A stretch of 14,446 nt of DNA from positions 1 through 14,446 of the forward strand of contig DAINOD010000085.1 of NCBI GenBank assembly GCA_036735545.1. Reading direction: 5' to 3'. A program made the position numbers and the translations under genes. The DNA comes from Rubrimonas sp036735545. GTDB taxonomy: Bacteria > Pseudomonadota > Alphaproteobacteria > Rhodobacterales > Rhodobacteraceae. Positions 5,975-12,490 of the stretch are shown one piece after another. The notes beneath the pieces are model-generated. The model was not told the origin of the DNA. It saw only the letters and a list, made by a program, of their open reading frames with translations, and did no database searches. Positions within the stretch are counted from its first letter, which is position 1, and the number at the start of each line of letters is the position of its first letter.

Positions 5975-6934
5975 ATGTTTCGCATGACCGCCGCGGCGCT
6001 GGCCGCCGCCTTCGCCTGGTCCGCGCAGGCCGAGACCTGGGACATGCCGACGCCCTATCCGGACGCGCAGTTCCATACCCAGAACATCAAGCTGTTCGCC
6101 GACGAGATCGCCGCCGCCACCGACGGCGCGCTCGAGATCCGCATCCACCCGGCCGGCTCGCTCTACCGCCACCCCGAGATCAAGAACGCCGTGCGCGGCG
6201 GCCAGGCGCCCATCGGCGAGTTCCTGCTGTCGCTGATCGCCAACGAGAATCCGGCCTTCGGCATCGACGCCCAGCCCTTCCTCGCCACCAACTACGAGGA
6301 CGCCTGGAAGCTTTGGCAGGCGCAGAAGCCGGTGGTGACCGCGCTGCTGGAGCGGCAGAACCTGACGCCGCTCTACGCGGTGCCGTGGCCGCCGCAGAGC
6401 CTTTTCACCAACGCGCCGGTGGAGAAGCTGGCCGATCTCTCCGGCGTCCGGCTGCGCGCCTACAACGCGGCGCTGGAGGACTTCGCCCGCCGCGCCGGCA
6501 TGGCGGGCACGCAGGTCGAGGTGCCTGACATCCCGCAGGCCTTCGCCACGGGACGGGTCGAGGCGATGATCACCTCCCCCTCCACCGGCGTCACCTCGGC
6601 GGCGTGGGATTATGTGACGGTCTACACCGACATCCAGGCCTGGCTGCCGAAGAACATCATCGTGGTGAACAAGCGCATGTTCGACGCGCTGCCCGAGGCG
6701 ACGCGCGCCGCCGTGCTCGCCGCCGCCGAGGCCGCCGAGACGCGTGGCTGGGAGATGAGCCGCGCCGAGACCGAAACGATGACCGCCAGGCTCGCCGAGA
6801 ACGGGATGACCATCAACCAGCCGACCGAGGAACTGATGGACGCCCTGAAGGAGATCGGCGCGGCGATGACCGAGCAGTGGAAGGCCAGCGCCGGCGCCGA
6901 CGGCGAGGCGATCCTGTCGGCCTTCGGTCAGTAG
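5975..6934 (+). CDS. TRAP transporter substrate-binding protein, DctP family (candidate pyroglutamate binder)
   Basis: A 319-residue periplasmic receptor for a tripartite ATP-independent (TRAP) importer. A short signal peptide ends at AQA-E (cleavage after residue 19). The mature protein shows DctP features: an early MPTPYP strand, LFADEIAAATDGALEIRIHPAGSLYRHPEI (40-69), GQAPIGEFLLS (76-86), the GVRLRAYN segment (157-164), where a family arginine binds the ligand carboxylate (R159 or R161), and VEVPDIPQAFATGRVEAMIT (181-200). ATG at 5975 follows CAGGGAG with good spacing. It heads an operon with the two membrane subunits; the stop TAG is directly followed by the next start. The ligand is not proven by sequence: divergent pxpBCA suggests 5-oxoproline, and DctP6/DctP7 of Bordetella pertussis are known to bind that compound. 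Other monocarboxylates or dicarboxylates remain possible. Confidence 0.92.
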   Translation: MFRMTAAALAAAFAWSAQAETWDMPTPYPDAQFHTQNIKLFADEIAAATDGALEIRIHPAGSLYRHPEIKNAVRGGQAPIGEFLLSLIANENPAFGIDAQPFLATNYEDAWKLWQAQKPVVTALLERQNLTPLYAVPWPPQSLFTNAPVEKLADLSGVRLRAYNAALEDFARRAGMAGTQVEVPDIPQAFATGRVEAMITSPSTGVTSAAWDYVTVYTDIQAWLPKNIIVVNKRMFDALPEATRAAVLAAAEAAETRGWEMSRAETETMTARLAENGMTINQPTEELMDALKEIGAAMTEQWKASAGADGEAILSAFGQ

Positions 6935-7507
6935 GTGCGCCGGGCGCTCGACGCCTTCTACGCCGGCTGCGGCTGGGCCGCGGCCGGCTTCATCGTGGCG
7001 ATCTGCGGTGTGGTGACCGCGCAGGTGGCGCTCAACACGCTCGACAAGGCGCTTGCGGGGCTGGGCTTCGCGCGGGCCGGCCTGTCGATCCCTTCCTACT
7101 CCGACTTCACCGGCTTCTTCCTCGCCGCCGCGTCGTTTCTCGCGCTGGCCGCCACGCTGCGGGCGGGCGCGCATATCCGCGTCACGCTGCTGACCGGCCG
7201 ACTCGGGCCGCGGGCGGCGCGGGTGATGGAGGCGGGCGCGCTGGCGCTGGCGCTCGCGGCGGCGGCGTTCTTCGCGTGGTTCGCGGCGCTGCTGGCGCAT
7301 GAGAGCTGGCGGTTCGGCGACGTCTCCACCGGCATCGTCCCGGTGCCGCTGTGGGGGCCGCAGGCGGCGATGGCGCTGGGCCTCGCGGCGCTGACGGTCG
7401 CGCTGGCGGACGAGTTGACGCAGGTGCTGCGCGGCGGGGCGGCGAGCTACGCCGGCAAGGGCGAGGGGATGCTCGCCGACCCCGCCCATGTCAGCCGGGC
7501 CGACTGA
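6935..7507 (+). CDS. TRAP transporter small membrane subunit, DctQ family
   Basis: A 190-residue inner-membrane protein with four hydrophobic segments, at about 14-36, 57-80, 96-118 and 134-155, as usual for DctQ. Typical features are LRAGAHIRVTLL (75-86), matching the conserved 'R-GAHIRVdll' of the family, and the H-E-S-W-R-F-G stretch (122-128). It pairs with DctM to form the membrane part of the importer. The start is GTG at 6935, immediately after the dctP stop; the other frames in this stretch do not give a DctQ sequence. No strong ribosome-binding site is visible, so translation probably depends on coupling to the gene before. The hydrophilic C-terminal tail (from about 162) is not conserved. 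The stop is directly followed by the dctM ATG. Confidence 0.92.
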   Translation: MRRALDAFYAGCGWAAAGFIVAICGVVTAQVALNTLDKALAGLGFARAGLSIPSYSDFTGFFLAAASFLALAATLRAGAHIRVTLLTGRLGPRAARVMEAGALALALAAAAFFAWFAALLAHESWRFGDVSTGIVPVPLWGPQAAMALGLAALTVALADELTQVLRGGAASYAGKGEGMLADPAHVSRAD

Positions 7508-8803
7508 ATGGCCGAGGGCTGGGCCGCGGCGGGGCTGTTCGCGGCGCTGCTGGCGCTGCTGGGCGCCGGCGTCTGGGTCGGCTTTGCGCTGCTGATCGTC
7601 GGCGCCGTCGCCATCGCGGCGTTCTCCAGCGCCCCGATGGGCGCGGTGCTGGCGACGACCGCTTGGGGGGCGAGCAGCTCCTGGGCGCTGGCGGCGCTGC
7701 CGCTGTTCATCTGGATGGGCGAGATCCTGTTCCGCTCGCGGCTGTCGGAGGACATGTTCGCGGGCCTCTCGCCGTGGCTCGGCCGGCTGCCGGGGCGGTT
7801 GCTGCACGTCAACGTCTTCGGCTGCGCGGTCTTCGCCGCCGTCTCCGGCTCCTCGGCCGCCACCGCCGCGACCATCGGCAAGCTGACGATCCCCGAGTTG
7901 CAGCGCCGCGGCTATCCCGAACGGATGATGATCGGCACGCTGGCGGGTTCGGCGACGCTGGGGCTGCTGATCCCGCCCTCGATCATCCTGATCGTCTACG
8001 GCGTGGCGACCGAGCAGTCGATCGCGCGGCTGTTCGTGGCGGGCGTGCTGCCCGGCGTGCTGATGACCGCGCTGTTCGTCGGCTACGTCGCGCTCTGGGC
8101 GCTGGCCAACCGCGACGCGCTGCCCGCCGCCGAGCCGCGGCTGCCGCTGGGGGCGCGGCTGCGCGCGGCGCGGCGGCTGATCCCGGTGATGCTGCTGATC
8201 CTCGGCGTCATCGGCTCGATCTACGCCGGTCTCGCGTCCCCGACCGACGCGGCGGCGGTCGGGGTGGTGCTGGCGCTCGTTCTCGCCGCCTCGTCGGGTC
8301 AGCTCACCAGGCGGACCTTTCTCGACGGGCTGATGGGGGCGACGCAGACCTCCTGCATGATCGCCTTCATCCTCGCCGGCGCGGCGTTCCTGACGGTCGC
8401 GATGGGGTTCACCGGCATCCCGAGGCTGCTGGCGGCGTGGATCGGGGGGCTCGGCCTCAGCCAGGTGGAGCTGCTCGCGGCGCTGACGGTGTTCTTCGTG
8501 GCGCTGGGCTGCTTTCTGGACGGGATCTCGGTGGTGGTGCTGACCACCTCGGTGATCATGCCGATGGTGCAGGCGGCGGGCATCGACCCGCTGTGGTTCG
8601 GCATCTACATCGTGATCGTGGTGGAGATGAGCCAGATCACGCCGCCCGTGGGCTTCAACCTGTTCGTGCTGCAGGCGCTGACCGGGCGCGACATCCTCGC
8701 GGTGGCGCGCGCGGCGCTGCCGTTCTTCCTGCTGATGGCGCTGGCGCTGGCGCTGATCGTCGCGTTCCCCGCCATCGTGACGTGGCTGCCTGCGCAGATG
8801 TGA
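7508..8803 (+). CDS. TRAP transporter large permease subunit, DctM family
   Basis: A 431-residue, strongly hydrophobic inner-membrane protein with roughly a dozen helices. It is the ion-coupled transport subunit of the TRAP system, driven by a sodium or proton gradient rather than ATP. Recognisable DctM motifs are SGSSAATAATIGKLTIPEL in the first half, GSATLGLLIPPSIILIVYGV shortly after, GLASPTDAAAVGVV in the middle, and FLDGISVVVLTTSVIMPMVQ followed by EMSQITPPVGFNLFVLQ near the end. The length is normal for the family. The ATG at 7508 directly follows the dctQ stop with no gap. It is the last gene of the TRAP operon. The 78 bp after it contain a 12-bp self-complementary run, GCCGCGCGCGGC (8838-8849), without a T tract, so read-through into the NADH dehydrogenase gene cannot be excluded. 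Confidence 0.95.
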   Translation: MAEGWAAAGLFAALLALLGAGVWVGFALLIVGAVAIAAFSSAPMGAVLATTAWGASSSWALAALPLFIWMGEILFRSRLSEDMFAGLSPWLGRLPGRLLHVNVFGCAVFAAVSGSSAATAATIGKLTIPELQRRGYPERMMIGTLAGSATLGLLIPPSIILIVYGVATEQSIARLFVAGVLPGVLMTALFVGYVALWALANRDALPAAEPRLPLGARLRAARRLIPVMLLILGVIGSIYAGLASPTDAAAVGVVLALVLAASSGQLTRRTFLDGLMGATQTSCMIAFILAGAAFLTVAMGFTGIPRLLAAWIGGLGLSQVELLAALTVFFVALGCFLDGISVVVLTTSVIMPMVQAAGIDPLWFGIYIVIVVEMSQITPPVGFNLFVLQALTGRDILAVARAALPFFLLMALALALIVAFPAIVTWLPAQM

Positions 8804-8881
8804 TCGCGCAGCGACGGGACGTGACCCCCGGACCGACGCCGCGCGCGGCATAACCGCAGCGTCTGAATCGCGGAGCCGGGC

Positions 8882-10192
8882 ATGGGCGACACGCGGCGTG
8901 TGGTCATCATCGGGGCGGGCTTCGCCGGTCTCACCGCGACGCGGGCGCTGGCGCGCGCGCCGGTCGAGATCACGCTCATCGATAAGCGCAACCATCACCT
9001 GTTCCAGCCCCTGCTCTACCAGGTCGCGACCGCCGCGCTGTCGCCGGCCGACATCGCCTGGCCGATCCGCGGCGTGCTGCGCGGCCAGCGCAACGTGCGC
9101 ATCGTGCTGGGCGACGTGGATGCCGTGGACGTCACGACGCGGCAGGTCCGCACCTGCGTGGGCGTCTTCCCCTATGACGATCTGATCATCGCGACCGGCG
9201 CACGGCACGCCTATTTCGGTCGCGACGACTGGGCTCCCCACGCGCCCGGTCTGAAGCGGGTCGCCGACGCGGTGGAGCTGCGCCGGCGGATCCTGCTGGC
9301 CTTCGAGCGCGCCGAGGTCTCCCCGAACCCGTTGGAGAGCGAGCGGCAGCTGACCTTCGTCGTCATCGGCGGTGGGCCTACCGGCGTCGAGATGGCCGGC
9401 GCCATCGCGGAGCTGGCGCGCCATGCGCTGGCCCGCGACTTCCGCGCGATAGACCCGAGGCAGGCGCGCGTGATTCTCGTCGAGGCCGGGCCGAGGCTGC
9501 TCGGGGCCTATCCCGAGGCGCTGTCGGCCTACGCCAGGCGTGCGTTGGGTCGCCTCGGTGTGGAGGTCCGCACCGGCGCGCGCGCCGAGGTTCTGCCGGG
9601 GGAGGGCGTGCGGATCGGCGGTCTGCGCATCCCCGCAGCGACGCTGATCTGGGGGGCGGGCGTCACGGTGCCGCGCGTGGGCCGCTGGCTGGGGTGCGAG
9701 ACGGACCGCGCCGGTCGGGTCGCAGTCGGGCCCCATCTGAACCCGGAGGGACGGCCCGAGATATTCATCGTCGGCGACGCCGCCGCAGCGGCGCGTCCCG
9801 ACGGCTCGCCGGTTCCGGGGATTGCGCCCGCCGCCAAGCAGATGGGTCGGCACGCGGCGCGCGTCATCGCCGCCCGCGCCGCCGGCCGTCGCGCGCCCGA
9901 TCCGTTCCGCTACCGGCACGCCGGCGATCTGGCCACGATCGGCCGCCATGCGGCGGCGGTGAAGGTCGGACCCGTCGCGGTGACGGGGGCGCTCGCCTGG
10001 TGGATATGGGGCGTGGCCCACATCTACTTCCTGATCGGGGTGCGCGCGCCGCTGCTGGTCGCGGCCCAGTGGTTCTGGTCCTACCTCACCTACGGTCGGG
10101 GCGCCCGGCTGATCACCGGCGTCTCCGCCGACGGCGACGTCGAGGGGGCGGAGTCGCGTCCGGCCGTCGCGCCCGCCCGGGCGAGCGGTTGA
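8882..10192 (+). CDS. ndh: Type II NADH dehydrogenase (NDH-2), NAD(P)/FAD-dependent oxidoreductase
   Basis: A 436-residue membrane-associated flavoprotein that passes electrons from NADH to quinone without pumping protons. The first Rossmann motif for FAD is VVIIGAGFAGL (7-17), followed by the family signature NHHLFQPLLYQVATAALSPADIAWPIR (37-63, core HLFQPLLYQVA). The NADH-binding motif is VVIGGGPTGVEMAG (160-173) and the second FAD motif is EIFIVGDAAA (293-302). AAKQMGRHAA (317-326) matches the quinone-site region. The C-terminal WWIWGVAHIYFLIGVRAPLL (373-392) is the amphipathic/hydrophobic membrane anchor, followed by a variable tail. ATG at 8882 is preceded by GGAG seven bases upstream. 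It is probably cotranscribed with the small membrane protein downstream. The fold is certain; NDH-2 rather than another NDH-2-like quinone reductase is very likely. Confidence 0.93.
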   Translation: MGDTRRVVIIGAGFAGLTATRALARAPVEITLIDKRNHHLFQPLLYQVATAALSPADIAWPIRGVLRGQRNVRIVLGDVDAVDVTTRQVRTCVGVFPYDDLIIATGARHAYFGRDDWAPHAPGLKRVADAVELRRRILLAFERAEVSPNPLESERQLTFVVIGGGPTGVEMAGAIAELARHALARDFRAIDPRQARVILVEAGPRLLGAYPEALSAYARRALGRLGVEVRTGARAEVLPGEGVRIGGLRIPAATLIWGAGVTVPRVGRWLGCETDRAGRVAVGPHLNPEGRPEIFIVGDAAAAARPDGSPVPGIAPAAKQMGRHAARVIAARAAGRRAPDPFRYRHAGDLATIGRHAAAVKVGPVAVTGALAWWIWGVAHIYFLIGVRAPLLVAAQWFWSYLTYGRGARLITGVSADGDVEGAESRPAVAPARASG

Positions 10193-10243
10193 CGCGCCGC
10201 CGGCCTCGCCTAGCTGCGCTGCAGCAAGATCGAGGTCTGACCC

Positions 10244-10480
10244 ATGCGTTCCCCACGCTATTCGCCGCTGGCGCGGCTGCTGTTCGCTGTTCCGATCGTC
10301 GGCTGGATGCTGCGCGAGATCGCCGACGGCGACGACGAGGCCCCCGGCTGGTTCGCCATGTTCGCCGCCTCGGCGATCGGCGTCGCCACGCTGGCCTTTG
10401 GTCTGCCGGGGCTGGTCATCGTCATGCTGTGCCTGGCCGCGCTCAGCCTGGGCACAATCCTGCTCGTGACCCTTGGCTAG
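10244..10480 (+). CDS. Small membrane protein of unknown function
   Basis: A 78-residue protein I cannot assign to a named family. The N-terminal part has basic residues followed by a hydrophobic segment (about 9-23), then a short acidic loop, REIADGDDEAPGW (24-36), then one long or two short hydrophobic segments (37-53 and 54-77) with a Gly-Pro-Gly break. This looks like a two- or three-helix inner-membrane protein. ATG at 10244 has GAGG about nine bases upstream, and the frame holds a sensible protein rather than the Arg/Pro/Gly-rich texture of shadow frames here. It lies 51 bp after ndh in the same direction, so it may be an accessory or merely a cotranscribed gene. A hairpin terminator starts at its stop codon. 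Real gene likely; function unknown. Confidence 0.7.
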   Translation: MRSPRYSPLARLLFAVPIVGWMLREIADGDDEAPGWFAMFAASAIGVATLAFGLPGLVIVMLCLAALSLGTILLVTLG

Positions 10481-10520
10481 GCCCGTCTTGCACGCGACGG
10501 GCCCTTGGCCTATTCTATTC
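10480..10520 (+). terminator. Likely intrinsic terminator after the ndh / small membrane protein unit
   Basis: A perfect 8-bp inverted repeat, GGCCCGTC / GACGGGCC (10480-10487 and 10496-10503), with an 8-base loop starts at the last base of the TAG stop codon. It is followed by a pyrimidine/T-rich stretch (10504-10524) rather than a pure T run. It separates the upstream unit from the independently expressed cold-shock gene. The stem is seen directly; termination activity is inferred. Confidence 0.6.
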
Positions 10521-10634
10521 TTGCGAGTTGCTACGCTGTTGAACGACTGCTCCCTGAACTGGCTGCAGTTTCGATGACGACCGACTGCGCCATGCCGCCG
10601 CATCGTGCGGGCGGAGATCGACGGGAGAGTTCAC
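10504..10634 (+). promoter_or_regulatory. Leader/promoter region of the cold-shock gene
   Basis: This 131-bp stretch before the Csp start is locally less GC-rich than its surroundings at 10504-10560. Cold-shock genes usually have long leaders that control translation. A hairpin, CCGCCGCA-TCG-TGCGGGCGG (10595-10614, 8 bp with one bulged G), ends about 10 bases before the GGGAG ribosome-binding site at 10623-10627 and could affect its accessibility. No convincing -35/-10 pair is visible. Role inferred. Confidence 0.35.
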
Positions 10635-10841
10635 ATGCCCCAGGGCAGCGTGAAGTGGTTCAACGCCACGAAGGGGTTCGGCTTCATCGAACCGAAGGAC
10701 GGCGGCAAGGACGTGTTCGTCCACATTTCGGCGGTCGAGCGCGCCGGCCTGACGACGCTCGCGGACGGCCAGGCCGTGTCCTACGAACTGGAGACCGGCC
10801 GCGACGGGCGCGCCTCGGCGGGCAAGCTCACGCTACTCTGA
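10635..10841 (+). CDS. Cold-shock domain protein (CspA family)
   Basis: A 68-residue single cold-shock domain, the full length for the family. It binds single-stranded nucleic acid and acts as an RNA chaperone in the cytoplasm. RNP1 is KGFGFI (13-18) and RNP2 is VFVHI (27-31); the N-terminus GSVKWFNATKGFGFIEP is classic. ATG at 10635 has GGGAG eight bases before it. It is monocistronic in appearance: a terminator-like hairpin lies upstream and another palindrome downstream (10867-10891). Alphaproteobacteria carry several paralogues, and the sequence does not show which one this is or whether it is cold-induced. Confidence 0.97.
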   Translation: MPQGSVKWFNATKGFGFIEPKDGGKDVFVHISAVERAGLTTLADGQAVSYELETGRDGRASAGKLTLL

Positions 10842-10866
10842 GCGGGACAGGGGCTTTGGCCCATCC

Positions 10867-10971
10867 AGCGCCGGCCCTCGCGGCCGGCGTCGCCGCCGTG
10901 GGGCGTTGAGGGAACGTCAACCCCGGTCCGTCACAGTTTCACCCGAGCGCCGGCCCTTCCGGGCTGGCGTC
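10867..10971 (+). repeat. Two near-identical hairpins flanking a third inverted repeat, between csp and the sugar transferase
   Basis: Copy 1 (10867-10891) begins AGCGCCGGCCCT and folds with GCGCCGGCC pairing to GGCCGGCGT around a CTCGC loop. Copy 2 (10946-10971) begins with the same 12 bases and folds with GCCGGCCC pairing to GGGCTGGC (one G-U) around a TTCC loop. The two end in the same GGCGTC. Between them, GTTGA/TCAAC with flanking G and C runs forms another stem (10900-10924). Copy 1 could terminate csp transcription, but no T tract follows. They might be two copies of a short palindromic repeat. Structure seen; role unknown. Confidence 0.45.
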
Positions 10972-10984
10972 CGGGAGGCCGCCG

Positions 10985-12490
10985 ATGACCGAACACGCCC
11001 GCTGGCTGAACCTGTCGCCAGACGACATCCGCGCGCACGCCGAGGACGTCGCCGACGCGGGGATGGCGGGCGAGACGGGGCTCAGCGAGGCGGCGCAGCG
11101 CGCGGCGGAGGCCTTGCGCCACCCATCCACCAGCCCCGGCGTGCTGGTGGCCCTCGCCGTCTTCGCGGAGACCTTTTCGTTGTTGCTCGCGTCCTGGTCC
11201 GGCTGGCTGGCCGCCGGGCAGACGCCGTCGTCGGCGCTGGGCCTCGCCGCGCTCGGCGCCGCGGTCGCGGCCGGGCTGATCGGCGCGGCGGGCGGCTACG
11301 GCGCGGGTCTGCTGCGGTCTTTCTGGCGGGGCGCGCCGGTCGCGATCCTGGCCTGGAGCGCCGTGGCGGGCGCCTCGGCGCTCTGGCTCTGGTCGCGCGG
11401 CGCGACGGCGACGCCGTGGACGCTGTGGCTCGCCGGTCTGGCCGCGCTGCTGCCGACCCGCGCCGCGACGGCGCTCGTCGTCGACTGGTGCGTCGCGGCG
11501 GGGCTGACGGAGCGCCGGGCGGTGATCGTCGGCGGCGGCGGCAACGCCGAACGCCTGATCCGCGGGCTCGAGGCCAACCCCGAGAACGACATCCGCGTCG
11601 TCGCGATCTTCGACGACCGCGGCGACGACCGCTCGCCCCCCGTGGTCGCCGGCGCGCGGAAGCTGGGCGGGATCGCCGATCTCGTCGCCTTCGCCCGCGT
11701 GGCCCATGTGGACATGCTGATCGTCACCCTGCCGCTGTCGGCGGAGCGGCGCATCCTGCGCCTGCTCAGCGCGCTGTGGGTGCTGCCTGTGGACATCCGG
11801 CTCTCGGCCTATTCCTCCGACTTCCAGTTCCCCCGCCGCGGCGGCGAGGGCGCGCTCATCGACGTCCAGCGACGCGCGCTGGCGGGGCTGCCGCGGGCGA
11901 TGAAACGCGCCATGGACGTCGGCGTCGCGCTGGTCGCTCTGGCGCTGCTGTGGCCGGTGATGCTGGCGACAGCCGTCGCCGTGCGGCTCGACAGCCCGGG
12001 CCCGGTGATTTTCCGCCAGATGCGTCACGGCTACAACGACCGCGCCGTGGAGGTGTGGAAGTTCCGCTCCATGCGCAACGACATGGCCGACCCGACGGCG
12101 CGGCGGCTGGTCACGCGCGGCGACCCCAGGGTGACGCGCGTGGGCCGTTTCATCCGCCGCACCTCGATCGACGAGCTGCCGCAGCTCTTCAACGTGCTGG
12201 CGGGCACGCTGTCGCTGGTCGGCCCGCGGCCGCACGTGGTGGGCGCGGTGTCGCAGCAGGCGCAAACCTTCGGCGAAATCGTCGGCGGCTATTCTGGCCG
12301 CCACCGCGTGCCGCCGGGCATCACCGGCTGGGCCCAGATCAACGGTTGGCGCGGCGAGATCGACGACCCGGAGAAGCTGCGCAAGCGCTTCGAGCACGAC
12401 CTCTACTACATCGAGAACTGGTCGCTCTGGTTCGACCTCAGGATCCTGTTCCTGACGCCCTTCCGGCTGTTCGGCAAGAACGCCTACTGA
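10985..12490 (+). CDS. Polyprenyl-phosphate sugar-1-phosphate transferase (exopolysaccharide initiation, WcaJ/ExoY-like)
   Basis: A 501-residue inner-membrane enzyme that transfers a sugar-1-phosphate from a nucleotide sugar to undecaprenyl phosphate, the first step of an exopolysaccharide or capsule repeat unit. The N-terminal 50 residues are hydrophilic, then come four hydrophobic segments (about 52-72, 86-108, 118-136, 145-165). A Rossmann-like domain with VIVGGGGNAERLIRGLEANP (180-199) covers about 177-280. The catalytic domain is 305-500: a membrane helix with a central proline (LLWPVMLA, 321-328), DSPGPVIFRQMRHGY (336-350), VWKFRSMRNDM (357-367), RRTSIDELPQLFNVLAGTLS (391-410), LVGPRPH and PGITGWAQINGWRGE (444-458). 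This is the long polyprenyl glycosylphosphotransferase type. ATG at 10985 has GGGAGG nine bases upstream. The sugar cannot be read from sequence; UDP-glucose or UDP-galactose is typical. No glycosyltransferase gene is adjacent within the window. Confidence 0.94.
   Translation: MTEHARWLNLSPDDIRAHAEDVADAGMAGETGLSEAAQRAAEALRHPSTSPGVLVALAVFAETFSLLLASWSGWLAAGQTPSSALGLAALGAAVAAGLIGAAGGYGAGLLRSFWRGAPVAILAWSAVAGASALWLWSRGATATPWTLWLAGLAALLPTRAATALVVDWCVAAGLTERRAVIVGGGGNAERLIRGLEANPENDIRVVAIFDDRGDDRSPPVVAGARKLGGIADLVAFARVAHVDMLIVTLPLSAERRILRLLSALWVLPVDIRLSAYSSDFQFPRRGGEGALIDVQRRALAGLPRAMKRAMDVGVALVALALLWPVMLATAVAVRLDSPGPVIFRQMRHGYNDRAVEVWKFRSMRNDMADPTARRLVTRGDPRVTRVGRFIRRTSIDELPQLFNVLAGTLSLVGPRPHVVGAVSQQAQTFGEIVGGYSGRHRVPPGITGWAQINGWRGEIDDPEKLRKRFEHDLYYIENWSLWFDLRILFLTPFRLFGKNAY

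Noticed and set aside
8838..8849. Self-complementary GCCGCGCGCGGC after dctM, as a terminator
   Set aside because: It cannot form a stable hairpin without losing central pairs to a loop, and no T run follows. Such runs are common in sequence this GC-rich.
5906..10603. A 1565-codon open frame on the minus strand, antisense to the TRAP operon, ndh and the small membrane gene
   Set aside because: The translation is low-complexity Arg/Gly/Gln/His/Asp-rich sequence typical of the antisense frame of GC-rich genes. It spans several well-supported plus-strand genes and their gaps and has no recognisable domain.
10505..10909. A plus-strand frame of 134 codons overlapping the cold-shock gene
   Set aside because: It overlaps the csp gene in another frame, and its downstream part is basic low-complexity sequence. 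It starts in the terminator tail with no ribosome-binding site.
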